This document shows positions 17,798 through 26,772 of a stretch of 64,000 nt of DNA, in pieces. The stretch is taken from positions 2,294,001 through 2,358,000 of the forward strand of contig NZ_CP009428.1 of NCBI RefSeq assembly GCF_000758725.1. The letters are read 5' to 3'. How positions within the stretch are numbered: position 1 is the first letter of the stretch; every line of letters begins with the position of its first letter. The notes under the pieces are model-generated. The model searched no databases. It was not told the DNA's origin and saw only the letters and a list, made by a program, of their open reading frames with translations. The stretch comes from Paenibacillus odorifer. GTDB lineage: Bacteria > Bacillota > Bacilli > Paenibacillales > Paenibacillaceae. Made by a program: the position numbers and the translations under genes.

Positions 17798-17908
17798 CGA
17801 CGCTAAACGGATCTGATAACGCAGATCCGTTCAGCTTAAGTAAAATAAGATCGAAAATAATTAATTTTAGTTCCATAAATGGAAACAAATGTGATATTAT
17901 GGCGATAT

Positions 17909-17974
17909 AGAGCCCATACTTCACGGATGACCTGCCTAGCTTGGTTCCTCCTGAGGATAGGCTCTGATTTTTTT
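17909..17974 (+). promoter_or_regulatory. Structured leader with terminator-like end upstream of the xylanase
   Basis: AGAGCC (17909-17914) closes on GGCTCT (17960-17965) around a 45-nt internal region with its own short complementary blocks (TCCTC/GAGGA), followed by GATTTTTTT. The hairpin stands about 90 nt before the xylanase start, within the likely leader. I do not recognise a known riboswitch class. It could be an attenuator or a stray terminator. Confidence 0.45.
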
Positions 17975-18066
17975 ATGAGGAAGGTGGTGTGGCCCGAGCG
18001 GTATCGGGGACAGGAAGAAACGAAGCAATAAGGTTCGAACCTAATTCAGAAGGGAGAATCGAAGCG

Positions 18067-20382
18067 ATGAAAAAAGGAACTTTTTTGAAAGCGCTTAATT
18101 TTGTTTTGGTTTTATGTTTGCTTGTACCTGTGTATTGGGCTGCACCCGCACATGCGGAGAACACGCTTATTCAGCAAAGCGATTTTGAAGATGGTACTGT
18201 TCAGGGCTGGAGTGGACGTGGGGAAGTTGAGGTGCTTACGGCCAAAACAGATGCGGCACGCAGCGGCACATATGGCCTGGAGGTAAGCGGCCGAACAAAA
18301 ACGTGGCATGGACCTTCACTGGATGTGACTAGCCAGCTAGAAGTGGGACAAACTTATGTGTTTATTGGATGGGTGAAGCTGCCTGCCGGATCATCTAACG
18401 CGAATATCTATATGTCATTGCAGCGGACATTACCTTCTACCATTCATTATGACAATTTGACCTTTGGTGCAGTGACAGCGAACGGTTGGGTGAAGCTTCA
18501 GGCGCAGTACAAGCTATTGGAGCCGGCAGATCAACTTTCTATTTATTTTGAAGTGCCGGGTAGCGCGACAACTTCTTTTTATTTGGATGATTTTCGATTG
18601 GAAAAGCTACCGGATCTCGGTCCAATTGTCATCGAGGATGCGATTCCTTCGCTGAAGGATGTGTTTGCAAACAAATTTCTGATCGGCTCGGCTTTTACGA
18701 ATAGTGAGCTGCTGACAGCTCCGGATCGGCAATTGTTATCCAAGCATTTTGATAGTGTAACGCCAGGAAATGTTCTGAAATGGGACAGCACGGAGCCGCA
18801 GGAAGGTGTGTTTAATTTCGCTGACGCTGACACGGCAGTAGCTTTTGCTACCGCAAATGGGCAGCAGGTACGTGGACATACCCTGGTCTGGCATTCGCAG
18901 ACACCGGATTGGGTGTTCCGTGACGCCAGTGGTAATTTGGTCTCCAAAACGGTGTTATATGAGCGGATGAAGAGTCATATTAAGACCGTTATGGAACGTT
19001 ATAAAGGTGAAATCTATGCTTGGGATGTCGTCAACGAAGTGATTGACACTTCGCAATCTGATGGCATGCGCCGCAGCCTGTGGTACCAGATCGCGGGTGA
19101 AGAGTATATTGAGAAGGCGTTCCAGTTCGCTCATGAAGCTGATCCTAACGCAAAACTGTTCATCAATGACTACAATACGCATGAGCCAGCCAAAAGCCAA
19201 GCACTATACAATCTGATTGTACGACTTCAGGCTAAAGGGGTTCCTATTGACGGAGTAGGGCATCAAACGCACATCAGCTTGTATTATCCTTCGCTCTCTG
19301 AAATCGAAAATTCGATTATCAAGTTCAAGGCTTTAGGGCTGGAAACTCATATTACTGAGCTGGATATTAGTGTGTATTCTGATAATTCTCAAGCCTATGA
19401 GACCTTCCCTGATCATTTGAAGCAGCGCCAAGCGGCTTTATACAAATCATTATTTGAGATCTTCCTGAGGCACACGGATACGGTCACGAATGTCACTCTC
19501 TGGGGGAAGGATGACAGTAATACTTGGCTGCGCACTTATCCGGTAGCCCGCAACAATTGGCCTTTATTATTTGATGAGCGCCTTCAATCTAAGCCGGCCT
19601 ACTGGTCCGTATTGGAGACAGTGGCAGCTCCCGTAGTTCCAGCTGCTCCTGCTAACTTGAATGCAGCTGCAGGCAATGGGCTCGTGAATCTTAGCTGGAG
19701 CACCTCGGCGGGCGCAACTTCCTATACGGTGAAACGGTCACTTACGAGTGGTGGCCCTTATACCACTCTGACTACGGCTACCGGGACGAGCTATAGCGAT
19801 GCGGCCGTTAGCAACGGAACGACTTATTATTATGTTGTGAATGCTGTCAATAGTGCGGGTACGAGCAGCAATTCTGTACAAGCGATGGCTACACCGCAAG
19901 GCTCGGGGCCTGTCGAACCGGTCACCGGGCTTGCAGTGGCGTATCGGACAGCGGATACTAACCCAAATGACAACCAGATGAAGCCCTATTTTAATATTAA
20001 AAATAACGGCACAACTGCAGTCGATCTTAGCGAGCTGAGCATCCGTTACTGGTATACGATCGATGGAGACAAGGCGCAATCCTTTTTCTGCGATTATGCC
20101 CAGATCGGCAACAGCAAGGTAGCAGGCAGTTTTGTAAAGCTGGACACGCCTCGAACGGGAGCAGATTACTACTTGGAAGTACAATTCAACGCAGGTGCGG
20201 GCATGCTTGCAGCTGGAGGTGCTTCCGGGGATATTCAGACCCGGATACACAAGACAGATTGGAGCAATTTTAACGAGGCCAATGATTATTCGTTTAATTC
20301 ACTTCAGACCGCTTATGCGGATTGGAACAAGGTGACCCTTTATCGGAACGGAGTGCTGGTATGGGGAACAGAGCCGCAATAG
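18067..20382 (+). CDS. Secreted modular endo-1,4-beta-xylanase (CBM4_9 - GH10 - Fn3 - CBM3)
   Basis: 771 aa from ATG 18067 (AGAAGGGAG upstream; an open frame from 17989 lacks a site). A signal peptide (about 1-36, APAHA-EN) is followed by a CBM4_9-type carbohydrate-binding module (about 37-180), a GH10 catalytic barrel (about 205-520), fibronectin type III (about 525-612) and a family 3 CBM (about 614-771). Catalytic residues are the acid/base E324 in WDVVNEVID and the nucleophile E431 in ITELDIS. It cleaves xylan in plant cell walls outside the cell; the CBM3 would anchor it on cellulose. Monocistronic. Confidence 0.95.
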   Translation: MKKGTFLKALNFVLVLCLLVPVYWAAPAHAENTLIQQSDFEDGTVQGWSGRGEVEVLTAKTDAARSGTYGLEVSGRTKTWHGPSLDVTSQLEVGQTYVFIGWVKLPAGSSNANIYMSLQRTLPSTIHYDNLTFGAVTANGWVKLQAQYKLLEPADQLSIYFEVPGSATTSFYLDDFRLEKLPDLGPIVIEDAIPSLKDVFANKFLIGSAFTNSELLTAPDRQLLSKHFDSVTPGNVLKWDSTEPQEGVFNFADADTAVAFATANGQQVRGHTLVWHSQTPDWVFRDASGNLVSKTVLYERMKSHIKTVMERYKGEIYAWDVVNEVIDTSQSDGMRRSLWYQIAGEEYIEKAFQFAHEADPNAKLFINDYNTHEPAKSQALYNLIVRLQAKGVPIDGVGHQTHISLYYPSLSEIENSIIKFKALGLETHITELDISVYSDNSQAYETFPDHLKQRQAALYKSLFEIFLRHTDTVTNVTLWGKDDSNTWLRTYPVARNNWPLLFDERLQSKPAYWSVLETVAAPVVPAAPANLNAAAGNGLVNLSWSTSAGATSYTVKRSLTSGGPYTTLTTATGTSYSDAAVSNGTTYYYVVNAVNSAGTSSNSVQAMATPQGSGPVEPVTGLAVAYRTADTNPNDNQMKPYFNIKNNGTTAVDLSELSIRYWYTIDGDKAQSFFCDYAQIGNSKVAGSFVKLDTPRTGADYYLEVQFNAGAGMLAAGGASGDIQTRIHKTDWSNFNEANDYSFNSLQTAYADWNKVTLYRNGVLVWGTEPQ

Positions 20383-20427
20383 CGAAACTAGGGGAACTGA
20401 GCTTTAATTGTGCCGTTTTTAATTTTT

Positions 20428-20606
20428 AGGGAAAACCTCCCTGAAAATAGCTGATTTATGCTGGTTACTTAGCTTATCAGGGAAATCCTCCCTAAATATC
20501 GCCTGAATTCCACTATTATGAGCAAATTGGGGTGAATCTGCGGGAGGTTTTCCCTGATTGCAAGGATTAGAGCAATAAACCAAAGAAAATCAGGGAGGAA
20601 TTCCTT
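20428..20606. repeat. Cluster of four short GGGA-TCCC palindromes
   Basis: Four 13-15 bp imperfect palindromes occur: AGGGAAAACCTCCCT (20428-20442), AGGGAAATCCTCCCT (20479-20493), GGGAGGTTTTCCC (20542-20554) and AGGGAGGAATTCCTT (20592-20606). The first two share one orientation and the last two are inverted relative to them. The same motif pair recurs at 40565-40641. They fill the 339-bp gap between the convergent xylanase and ABC transporter genes. Confidence 0.75.
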
Positions 20607-20644
20607 AATCAAGCATCACGTTTGCTGCAAATAGAGGAGTTACG

Positions 20645-20690
20645 CGAAAAAGCAAGCCTAGTCGCCAAAAACATGGTGACTAGGCTTGCT
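20645..20690 (-). terminator. Terminator of the ABC transporter gene
   Basis: A stem of about 13-14 bp (from about 20650 to 20663 with about 20678 to 20690) is followed on the minus strand by TTTTT. It is about 30 nt beyond the ABC gene stop. Confidence 0.85.
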
Positions 20691-20721
20691 TCATTTTTGC
20701 CCAGCTGTGGCAAATTACTTT

Positions 20722-22437
20722 TTAAAAGTTATATTGCGCCTGATGCAGACGGCTGTAAATTCCACCAGCATGGACTAATTCTTCATGTCTGCCTTGTTCA
20801 GCGATTCCTTCTTCATTCACGACCATAATCCGGTCGGCATTTTTGATCGTCGTCAAACGGTGAGCGATGACGAGTGTGGTTCTGCCTACGGATAGATCAG
20901 CCAGGGATTGCTGAATCGCGGCTTCGGTCTCTGTGTCCAGCGCGGAAGTAGCTTCATCCAGAATCAGAATCGGCGGATTCTTGAGGAACATGCGAGCGAT
21001 AGCCAGGCGCTGCTTTTGTCCACCGGACAGCTTCACACCGCGCTCCCCGATGACTGTCTCCATTCCATCTGGCAGATTCTGAATGAGCTCCTCCAGATGA
21101 GCACGTCGCGCGGCTTCCCAGATTTCAGGCAGCTTTGCATCCAGTTTCCCATAGGCGATATTCTCGCGAATTGTCCCGGAGAACAGGAAAACATCCTGCT
21201 GCACGATCCCGATTTGTTTGCGCAGCGATTCCAGCTTCATGTCACGGATATCGATGCCATCAATCGTGATGGCCCCGGCTGTGACATCATAGAAGCGCGG
21301 AAGCAGGCTGCAGATTGTTGTTTTACCTGCGCCGGACGGTCCAACAAAGGCAATGGTTTCGCCAGCCTTTACGTTAAGGCTTATATTTTGCAGAACCGGA
21401 CGATTCTCTTCGTATCCAAAAGATACATCCTGGAATGTAATATCACCGCGCAAAGCGTTGATCTCCACGGCATCCGGTTTGTCACTGATGTCAGGTTCCG
21501 TGTCAATGATCTCCAGATAACGTCTGAAGCCGGCAATTCCTTTAGGATAACTTTCGATCACTGCATTGATTTTCTCGATAGGGCGGAAGAAGATATTCGA
21601 CAACAAGATAAACGCCACAAATTCACCGATTTGCAGCTCGCCATTGATGAAGAACCATGCGCCGCAGATCATCACCAGGATGGTAATGAGGCGGGTCATC
21701 ATATAGCTGACGGACAAGCTTCTAGCCATGATTTTATAAGCCAGAAGTTTTGTTTTGCGGAACATTTGATTATCTACTGCGAATAGTTCTTGTTCATGCT
21801 GCTCATTGGCAAAAGATTGCACGACCCGAATCCCACCGACATTGTCTTCGATACGGGCATTGAAACTGCCTACATTTCCAAATAGCTGACGATAAGTGGA
21901 AGTCATATTGCGCCCGAAGTAGATGATTACCCAAGCCATAATTGGAACGATAATAAAAGTAATGATCGCCAGCTTCAGATTAATATCAGCCATTAGGAGA
22001 AAGGCTCCGACAAGGGTCATGATTGCAATAAATACATCCTCAGGACCGTGATGCGCAACTTCGCCGATATCATTTAAGTCATTGGTGATTCGTCCGATTA
22101 GATGGCCTGTTTTATTATTATCAAAGAATCGGAACGAGAGTTTCTGAATATGGTCAAACATTTTTTTGCGCATATCAGTTTCGATATTTATGCCCAGCAT
22201 GTGACCCCAGTAAGTGACAATATACTGCATCACTGTATTTAAGGCGTAAATCGCCAGCAGCGCAACACAAGCGATAAGAATAAGCGGCCAATCTTGACCA
22301 GGAAGTAAATCATCAATAAATTTATTGACGGCTACCGGAAAAGCCAGTTCTAGCAGTCCCGCAAAAACAGCGCAGGAGAAATCCAATATAAATAGTTTTC
22401 TATACGGACGATAGTAGGAAAAAAACCTTCGAAGCAT
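20722..22437 (-). CDS. ABC exporter, fused permease and ATPase (MsbA/YfiB type)
   Basis: 571 aa from ATG 22437 (GTG 22446 also possible). An N-terminal six-helix exporter domain (about 15-310) is fused to a C-terminal nucleotide-binding domain (about 330-571) with Walker A GPSGAGKTT, Q-loop QQDVFLFSGT, signature LSGGQKQR, Walker B ILILDEATSALD and H-loop AHRL. It works as a dimer to export lipid, drug or peptide; paired half-transporters are common, but here no second ABC gene is adjacent. Substrate unknown. Confidence 0.9.
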   Translation of the reverse strand: MLRRFFSYYRPYRKLFILDFSCAVFAGLLELAFPVAVNKFIDDLLPGQDWPLILIACVALLAIYALNTVMQYIVTYWGHMLGINIETDMRKKMFDHIQKLSFRFFDNNKTGHLIGRITNDLNDIGEVAHHGPEDVFIAIMTLVGAFLLMADINLKLAIITFIIVPIMAWVIIYFGRNMTSTYRQLFGNVGSFNARIEDNVGGIRVVQSFANEQHEQELFAVDNQMFRKTKLLAYKIMARSLSVSYMMTRLITILVMICGAWFFINGELQIGEFVAFILLSNIFFRPIEKINAVIESYPKGIAGFRRYLEIIDTEPDISDKPDAVEINALRGDITFQDVSFGYEENRPVLQNISLNVKAGETIAFVGPSGAGKTTICSLLPRFYDVTAGAITIDGIDIRDMKLESLRKQIGIVQQDVFLFSGTIRENIAYGKLDAKLPEIWEAARRAHLEELIQNLPDGMETVIGERGVKLSGGQKQRLAIARMFLKNPPILILDEATSALDTETEAAIQQSLADLSVGRTTLVIAHRLTTIKNADRIMVVNEEGIAEQGRHEELVHAGGIYSRLHQAQYNF

Positions 22438-22677
22438 TCTGTTCACTCTTTTCTGTGGTTTAAATATGAGTCCAATTGAAATTAATTCTCAACTACCCGA
22501 TGATATGGATACTAAAGATGGCCAGCGGTTTTGTCAATAATTCGGGTATAAAATTACTTAAGGGTTGTAACTTCTAATAGAATAGTAGATGATGGTTCAT
22601 AGTGTTTAAATATTTCAGATCCTTGACAAGCTTTCTGCTTGGCGGGGTTATTTGTTTGTAATTTAGGAGGATACACG

Positions 22678-23901
22678 ATGAAAGCATCACAACGCGAAGG
22701 ACAGATTCAGAATAATAGCTTAATGGATAGCAAATATGATCGCTGGCTGCTTGTGCTGGGAATTATTTTTATCGCTGCAGCGCTGCGGGCTCCATTTACT
22801 TCTGTGGGTCCATTAATACAATTGATTCAGGATGACCTCGGCTTATCCAATACTTTAGCGGGAGCTATTACTACTTTACCATTATTAGCTTTTGCCATCT
22901 TGTCCCCGTTTGCTCCAAAGCTGGCCCGCCGTTTTGGTTTGGCTAATGTGTTATTAGTTGCCATGGTCATGCTGGCTATGGGAATTCTAATTCGCTCGGG
23001 ATCTGGAGCAGGTCTGTTGTTCACAGGTACTGCTATACTTGGATTATCTATTGCCGTGTGTAATGTCCTGCTTCCAGGTCTTATTAAGGGGAAGTTTCCT
23101 CACAAAATCGGGCTAATGACAGGTATCTACACGGTTTCTATGAATTTATGCGCAGCTATTGCCTCAGGAATTAGTGTACCGCTGGCAACGAATGCTGGAT
23201 TCGGTTGGAGAGGGACCTTGGCCATCTGGTTTATGATCGCAGCTCTAGCAACAGTGTTCTGGATTCCGCAAATGCGTAAGCTTAATCAAGGAACCGGCTC
23301 TAAGAGTGCAGCCTCAAGCAAAAATATGTGGCGTTCATCTCTTGCTTGGAAAGTCACGATCTTTATGGGCTTACAGTCACTGCTTTATTACGTCTTTATT
23401 GCCTGGTTTTCGGTTCTCCTCGGTGAACGGGGAATGTCGTCGAGTAATGCGGGTTGGTTTCTCTCGCTCATGCAATTGGCACAGCTACCCTTTACTTTCT
23501 TCGTACCGCTGTGGGCAGGCCGGATGAAAAACCAACGTATTCTAGTTATAATCACTGCTGTTCTTTATTTCATCGCATTAGGTGGCATCTGGCAAGGCAG
23601 CGGCGCTTTAATGGCTGTATGGGCGATATGCTTTGGTATTGCCGGGGGATTTGCCTTCGGTCTTGCGATGATGTTCTTCAGTCTAAGAACAAGAAGCACG
23701 CAAGAAGCGGCGGAGCTGTCAGGAATGGCCCAATCTGTGGGTTATGTACTGGCAGCAATGGGACCGGCATTATTCGGCTGGCTGCATGATGTAACGAACA
23801 GCTGGACGGTGCCATTGATTTTACTGCTGGGTGCAAGTGTGCTGTTGATGGTTGTCGGACTTGGTGCTGGCAGTGATCGGTACGTTGGAGATAGAAAATA
23901 G
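22678..23901 (+). CDS. MFS transporter, CynX/NimT family
   Basis: 407 aa from ATG 22678 with TTTAGGAGG 7 nt upstream. Twelve predicted membrane helices; the motif ALRAPFTSVGPL in helix 1 and the loop after TM2 (APKLARRFG) are typical of the CynX/NimT (cyanate/2-nitroimidazole) branch of the major facilitator superfamily. Substrate unknown, probably a small anion or drug. TTGACA at 22623-22628 is a possible -35 with a poor -10. Confidence 0.88.
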   Translation: MKASQREGQIQNNSLMDSKYDRWLLVLGIIFIAAALRAPFTSVGPLIQLIQDDLGLSNTLAGAITTLPLLAFAILSPFAPKLARRFGLANVLLVAMVMLAMGILIRSGSGAGLLFTGTAILGLSIAVCNVLLPGLIKGKFPHKIGLMTGIYTVSMNLCAAIASGISVPLATNAGFGWRGTLAIWFMIAALATVFWIPQMRKLNQGTGSKSAASSKNMWRSSLAWKVTIFMGLQSLLYYVFIAWFSVLLGERGMSSSNAGWFLSLMQLAQLPFTFFVPLWAGRMKNQRILVIITAVLYFIALGGIWQGSGALMAVWAICFGIAGGFAFGLAMMFFSLRTRSTQEAAELSGMAQSVGYVLAAMGPALFGWLHDVTNSWTVPLILLLGASVLLMVVGLGAGSDRYVGDRK

Positions 23902-23911
23902 GATCCCGTGT

Positions 23912-23958
23912 AAAAAGAGTGTACTAACGCGTACTAAGCGCCAGTGCACTCTTTTTTT
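23912..23958. terminator. Bidirectional terminator between convergent genes
   Basis: AAAAAGAGTGTACT (23912-23925) pairs with AGTGCACTCTTTTTTT (23943-23958). T runs exist on both strands, serving the MFS gene and the convergent methyltransferase gene. Confidence 0.85.
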
Positions 23959-23992
23959 GATTATTGAACATGGGCAGTAATTCTCATCTATA

Positions 23993-24754
23993 TTAGCTTC
24001 GTTTGTAAGCAACAACCCGGATTCTACGATAGTCCATTACCCAGCGGCCGTCCTGATATAGCGTGGGTTTCAGTTTCTGTTCCATAGAAGAGAGAACTTC
24101 TGCGCGTTCAATGGGTGTGAGCACACTTAAGATTCCATCGGCAAAAGTATTCAACCACCGCTGAAATCCTTGCTCCAAGCCTTCCAGTGGTGTTGGCCGG
24201 TCAAAACAAAGAGCGAGGTCCACGGTCAGTCCGTGCTTCTCTAGTAGAGTTGCGTACTCGCCAATGCTGGGGAAGTACCAGGGCAAATGCAGCTTATGAC
24301 TACAGCCAATGGCTGCAAAAGCTTGTGGAAGTGTAGCGACGATGGAAGCAATATTGCCCAGTCCACCGAACTCGGCCACGAAACGGCCGCCTACCCGCAA
24401 GCTGGCAACGATGGACGCCGCCGCTCCGTTTGCGTCTGTTAGCCAGTGAAGGGCAGCGTTGCTGAACACAGCATCGACTGGCTGTTCCGCGACATAAGTT
24501 TGCCCATCAGCTAAGACAAAGCTTAGATGGGGATGTTTGTCACGGGCTGTCTGAATCATTTCGGCAGAGGCATCAATACCTGTCACAGTGGCGCCTCTAG
24601 CAGCAATGGCTGCCGCCAAATCTCCGGTTCCACAGCCCCAATCGATAATCTGTTCGCCAGGCTGTGGGCGAAGCAGCTTAATCAAAGACTCTCCAAACTG
24701 AGACACAAAGGCCATATCAGTATCATAGGTTTGGGTATTCCACTGCTGGTTCAT
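23993..24754 (-). CDS. Class I SAM-dependent methyltransferase (Tam-like)
   Basis: 253 aa. Motif I IIDWGCGTGDLAAAIA (about 37-52), GIDASAEMI as motif II, and VFSNAALHWL as motif IV are characteristic of trans-aconitate methyltransferase-like and other small-molecule methyltransferases. ATG 24754 is preceded by GAAAGGATGAATACTT. Substrate not decidable. Single gene, convergent with the MFS transporter. Confidence 0.85.
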   Translation of the reverse strand: MNQQWNTQTYDTDMAFVSQFGESLIKLLRPQPGEQIIDWGCGTGDLAAAIAARGATVTGIDASAEMIQTARDKHPHLSFVLADGQTYVAEQPVDAVFSNAALHWLTDANGAAASIVASLRVGGRFVAEFGGLGNIASIVATLPQAFAAIGCSHKLHLPWYFPSIGEYATLLEKHGLTVDLALCFDRPTPLEGLEQGFQRWLNTFADGILSVLTPIERAEVLSSMEQKLKPTLYQDGRWVMDYRRIRVVAYKRS

Positions 24755-24924
24755 AAGTATTCATCCTTTCTATTGATAGATTATTCAGACATCTCCGTCA
24801 TAACGCCATACTTTATCTATGTTGTACCATATGAGATCTTATAATAGAAATATATAAACTGAATAATATTGATTGGTTGTGCCTATGAGGTCTATATATA
24901 GCCCAATTCAATAATACAAAAACC

Positions 24925-24953
24925 TTGCGTTTTATATGCAAAGGGAGTATAGT
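24925..24953 (+). promoter_or_regulatory. Promoter of tRNA-Leu
   Basis: TTGCGT (24925-24930), 17-nt spacer, TATAGT (24948-24953), about 40 nt before the mature tRNA. Confidence 0.65.
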
Positions 24954-24992
24954 ATTATGTACAGGCGGTTTTGGTCGCCAGTTACATAATAC

Positions 24993-25076
24993 GCGGTCAT
25001 GGCGGAATTGGCAGACGCGCTGGCTTCAGGTGCCAGTGGTAGCAATATCGTGGAGGTTCGAGTCCTCTTGACCGCA
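24993..25076 (+). tRNA. tRNA-Leu (anticodon CAG)
   Basis: 84 nt with a 7-bp acceptor stem (GCGGTCA with TGACCGC) and discriminator A. The D-loop contains GG (AATTGGCAGAC). The anticodon stem CTGGC/GCCAG encloses TTCAGGT (anticodon CAG), followed by a class II long variable arm and the T-loop GTTCGAGTC. CCA is not encoded. It is a lone tRNA gene with its own promoter and terminator. Confidence 0.95.
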
Positions 25077-25090
25077 TCATAGCTTAATAG

Positions 25091-25133
25091 AAAGCCCCTA
25101 AATTCGCTCCTATGGTGATTTGGGGGCTTTTTT
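25091..25133 (+). terminator. Terminator of tRNA-Leu
   Basis: AAAGCCCC (25091-25098) pairs with GGGGCTTT (25123-25130), with additional inner pairs, followed by TTTTTT. Confidence 0.85.
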
Positions 25134-25139
25134 ATTTGC

Positions 25140-25690
25140 AATTATCATATAGCTAAATTAGCAATTATGTAGCTGAGCAGCAGTCATGTAGATCAATAGC
25201 ATCCAACTGATGAATCTCAGCGTTCTCAAACAAATTAACGAAACTATCTCTAAATACAGTCACCGCCAGAGCGCATGGTGTTCTTTAGGTCCATAAACGG
25301 AACCTAGGTGAACGGTGTTAAACTAACGGACCGTATGGTCGTTATTATTGATATTTGGCACATTTTACAGGGGTTTCGGACTGCATAGCTCTTATTGCTA
25401 AGGAATCGTGTGAAAAGCGAGTGTTTGGAGACGAATACTGCATCTGAGTCCGAATGTAAGCTGAAACTCGCTATTTTTCAGAAATAGCGGCATCTCAGTC
25501 TCATACATCATAATGAGGAAGGAATAGTTGGCACGGTGGGAGTATCTAGCTGCTGAGTAGCGGTCATCCAGATGAGCGGCAGTCAAGTAGATGAATCAGT
25601 CTTGCATGCAAATAAATTAGTTTTCGTGCAAATAAACAGCGTCGATCTAATCAGCAGCATTCATGCGGAGACCATCCATCCGTCAAATAG
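25140..25690. other. Gene-free interval with degenerate short repeats
   Basis: No gene is supported. Besides the repeat at 25374-25500 it contains a loose 18-19 nt motif, GAG-AGC-GTCA--TAGAT, once near 25174-25193 and twice in tandem near 25556-25596. The pattern is degenerate and its meaning is unknown. Confidence 0.45.
25374..25500 (+). repeat. Diverged dispersed repeat, copy C
   Basis: TTTCGGACTGCATAGC ... GCATCTGAGTCCGAATG (to about 25461) shows the inverted ends CGGACT/AGTCCG seen in copies A and B. It is followed by an AATAGCGGCATCTCAGTC block. Similarity to the other copies is limited to the ends and short internal blocks, so membership in the same family is tentative. Confidence 0.45.
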
Positions 25691-25691
25691 C

Positions 25692-25737
25692 AACGCCCCC
25701 AAATCCGTCCTTAGCTAAGTGCTGGGCGGTTTTTTTG
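25692..25737 (+). terminator. Terminator-like hairpin
   Basis: AACG-CCC (about 25692-25698) pairs imperfectly with GGGCGGTT (25724-25731), followed by seven T. No gene lies directly upstream; it shields the PadR operon from upstream transcription. Confidence 0.55.
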
Positions 25738-25781
25738 TTGCGCTCATAATCGCTGCGAAGAATAAAATGGGTGTTTTTGTA

Positions 25782-25830
25782 TTGACAATTATATCGGCTT
25801 CCGTAATAATGGTATTACGGAAGCCGATAT
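25782..25830 (+). promoter_or_regulatory. padR promoter with an 18-bp perfect inverted-repeat operator
   Basis: TTGACA (25782-25787) and AATAAT (25805-25810, 17-nt spacing). A perfect palindrome with 18-bp arms (25791-25808 and 25813-25830, 4-nt centre) starts in the spacer, covers the -10 and runs to about +15. It contains ATATCGG...CCGATAT, compatible with a PadR dimer site. Binding of the PadR product 30 nt downstream would block RNA polymerase, so autorepression is the likely mode. Confidence 0.8.
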
Positions 25831-25859
25831 ATCGACAACAGTAATAGAATGGGGATGAA

Positions 25860-26192
25860 ATGATGCCTGAAAGCACAGAAAGAGGCGCATTAACTGAAGC
25901 TGTATTTTATATCTTATTGTCTCTATATACAGCAATGCACGGATACGCAATTATGCAGAATGTGAAGGACTTAAGTAACGGTCGGGTTGATCTGGGCGCG
26001 GGCACTTTATACGGAGCACTTAACACTTTACTGGAAAAAGGCTGGATAAAAGCAGTGGAAGGGGAGCAAGGTTCCCGTCGAAAAGAATACGAAATTACCG
26101 ACTTAGGAAAGTCAGTGATTCAGGGAGAGATTATCCGTCTGGAAGAATTGATAGCGAATGGGAAGAGAATAGCTGGAGGTGAGTCCAAATGA
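25860..26192 (+). CDS. PadR-family transcriptional regulator
   Basis: 110 aa. A winged helix-turn-helix of PadR type covers about 10-85 (YILLSLYTAMHGYAIMQ, then GTLYGALNTLLEKGWI and the wing SRRKEYEITDLG), with a short C-terminal dimerisation helix (88-105). These repressors respond to phenolics, drugs or envelope stress. GGGGATGAA precedes the ATG. Its stop overlaps the next start by 4 nt (ATGA), the usual arrangement for PadR/DUF2812 pairs. Confidence 0.9.
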   Translation: MMPESTERGALTEAVFYILLSLYTAMHGYAIMQNVKDLSNGRVDLGAGTLYGALNTLLEKGWIKAVEGEQGSRRKEYEITDLGKSVIQGEIIRLEELIANGKRIAGGESK

Positions 26193-26746
26193 AACATGTG
26201 GTTCGCAAGCTGATTTGGGATTATGAGAAGGAAGAAAAGTGGCTTAATGAAATGTCTGCGAAGGGGATGGCTCTATCAGAATTATCTTGGTGCAAATATG
26301 TGTTTACAGAGACCCCCAATAATGAGTACACGTATAGAATTGAGCTTTTAGATAACATGCCTGATCATCCGGATAGCATCAAATATCTCAAGTTTTTAGA
26401 GGAAAACGGTATAGATTGTGTTAGTACTTACATGCGCTGGGTTTACCTTAGAAAGAAGTCGGGAGAAGGTCCGTTTGATATTTACACAGATCTGGAATCC
26501 AGAATAAAACACTATAAGCGAATCAACAGGTTATGGAAATCTGTAATGTGGCTAGAGTTGATTTTAGGTCTATTTAATGTGATGATTGGTGTAATAAATT
26601 ATTCTTTTTCATCACAGGATCTCAGTATAGTAAACGTAATAATGGGCGGAATGTTGATTTTGTTAGGTCTTGTTTTTTTAATTATTGGTGCACCTATCCG
26701 TAAGAAAATTAAGAAGCTTCAGCTGGAAAATTTGATAATAGAATAG
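26189..26746 (+). CDS. DUF2812-family membrane protein, partner of PadR
   Basis: 185 aa. The soluble N-terminal part (about 1-105) carries the DUF2812 pattern (EKWLNEMSAKGMAL, YTYRIELLD, FLEENGIDCVSTYMRWVYLRK); two membrane helices follow (about 120-140 and 150-170). DUF2812 proteins are typically encoded with PadR regulators; the function is unknown, with an anti-regulator or sensor role often supposed. Translationally coupled to padR. Confidence 0.85.
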   Translation: MKHVVRKLIWDYEKEEKWLNEMSAKGMALSELSWCKYVFTETPNNEYTYRIELLDNMPDHPDSIKYLKFLEENGIDCVSTYMRWVYLRKKSGEGPFDIYTDLESRIKHYKRINRLWKSVMWLELILGLFNVMIGVINYSFSSQDLSIVNVIMGGMLILLGLVFLIIGAPIRKKIKKLQLENLIIE

Positions 26747-26772
26747 GACTTTAGAGTTGTAACATGCACACA

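Noticed and set aside
17255-17924. Three long minus-strand frames with 17-residue repeats
   Set aside because: A 51-bp period keeps every frame free of stops once one unit is; three simultaneous frames argue against selection for any one. No clear start signal was found.
18112-20250. Minus-strand frames across the xylanase
   Set aside because: Antisense shadows of a gene with intact domains and catalytic residues.
20383-20721. Insertion sequence remnant
   Set aside because: No transposase fragment; the inverted motifs are short, repeated palindromes instead of one pair of terminal repeats.
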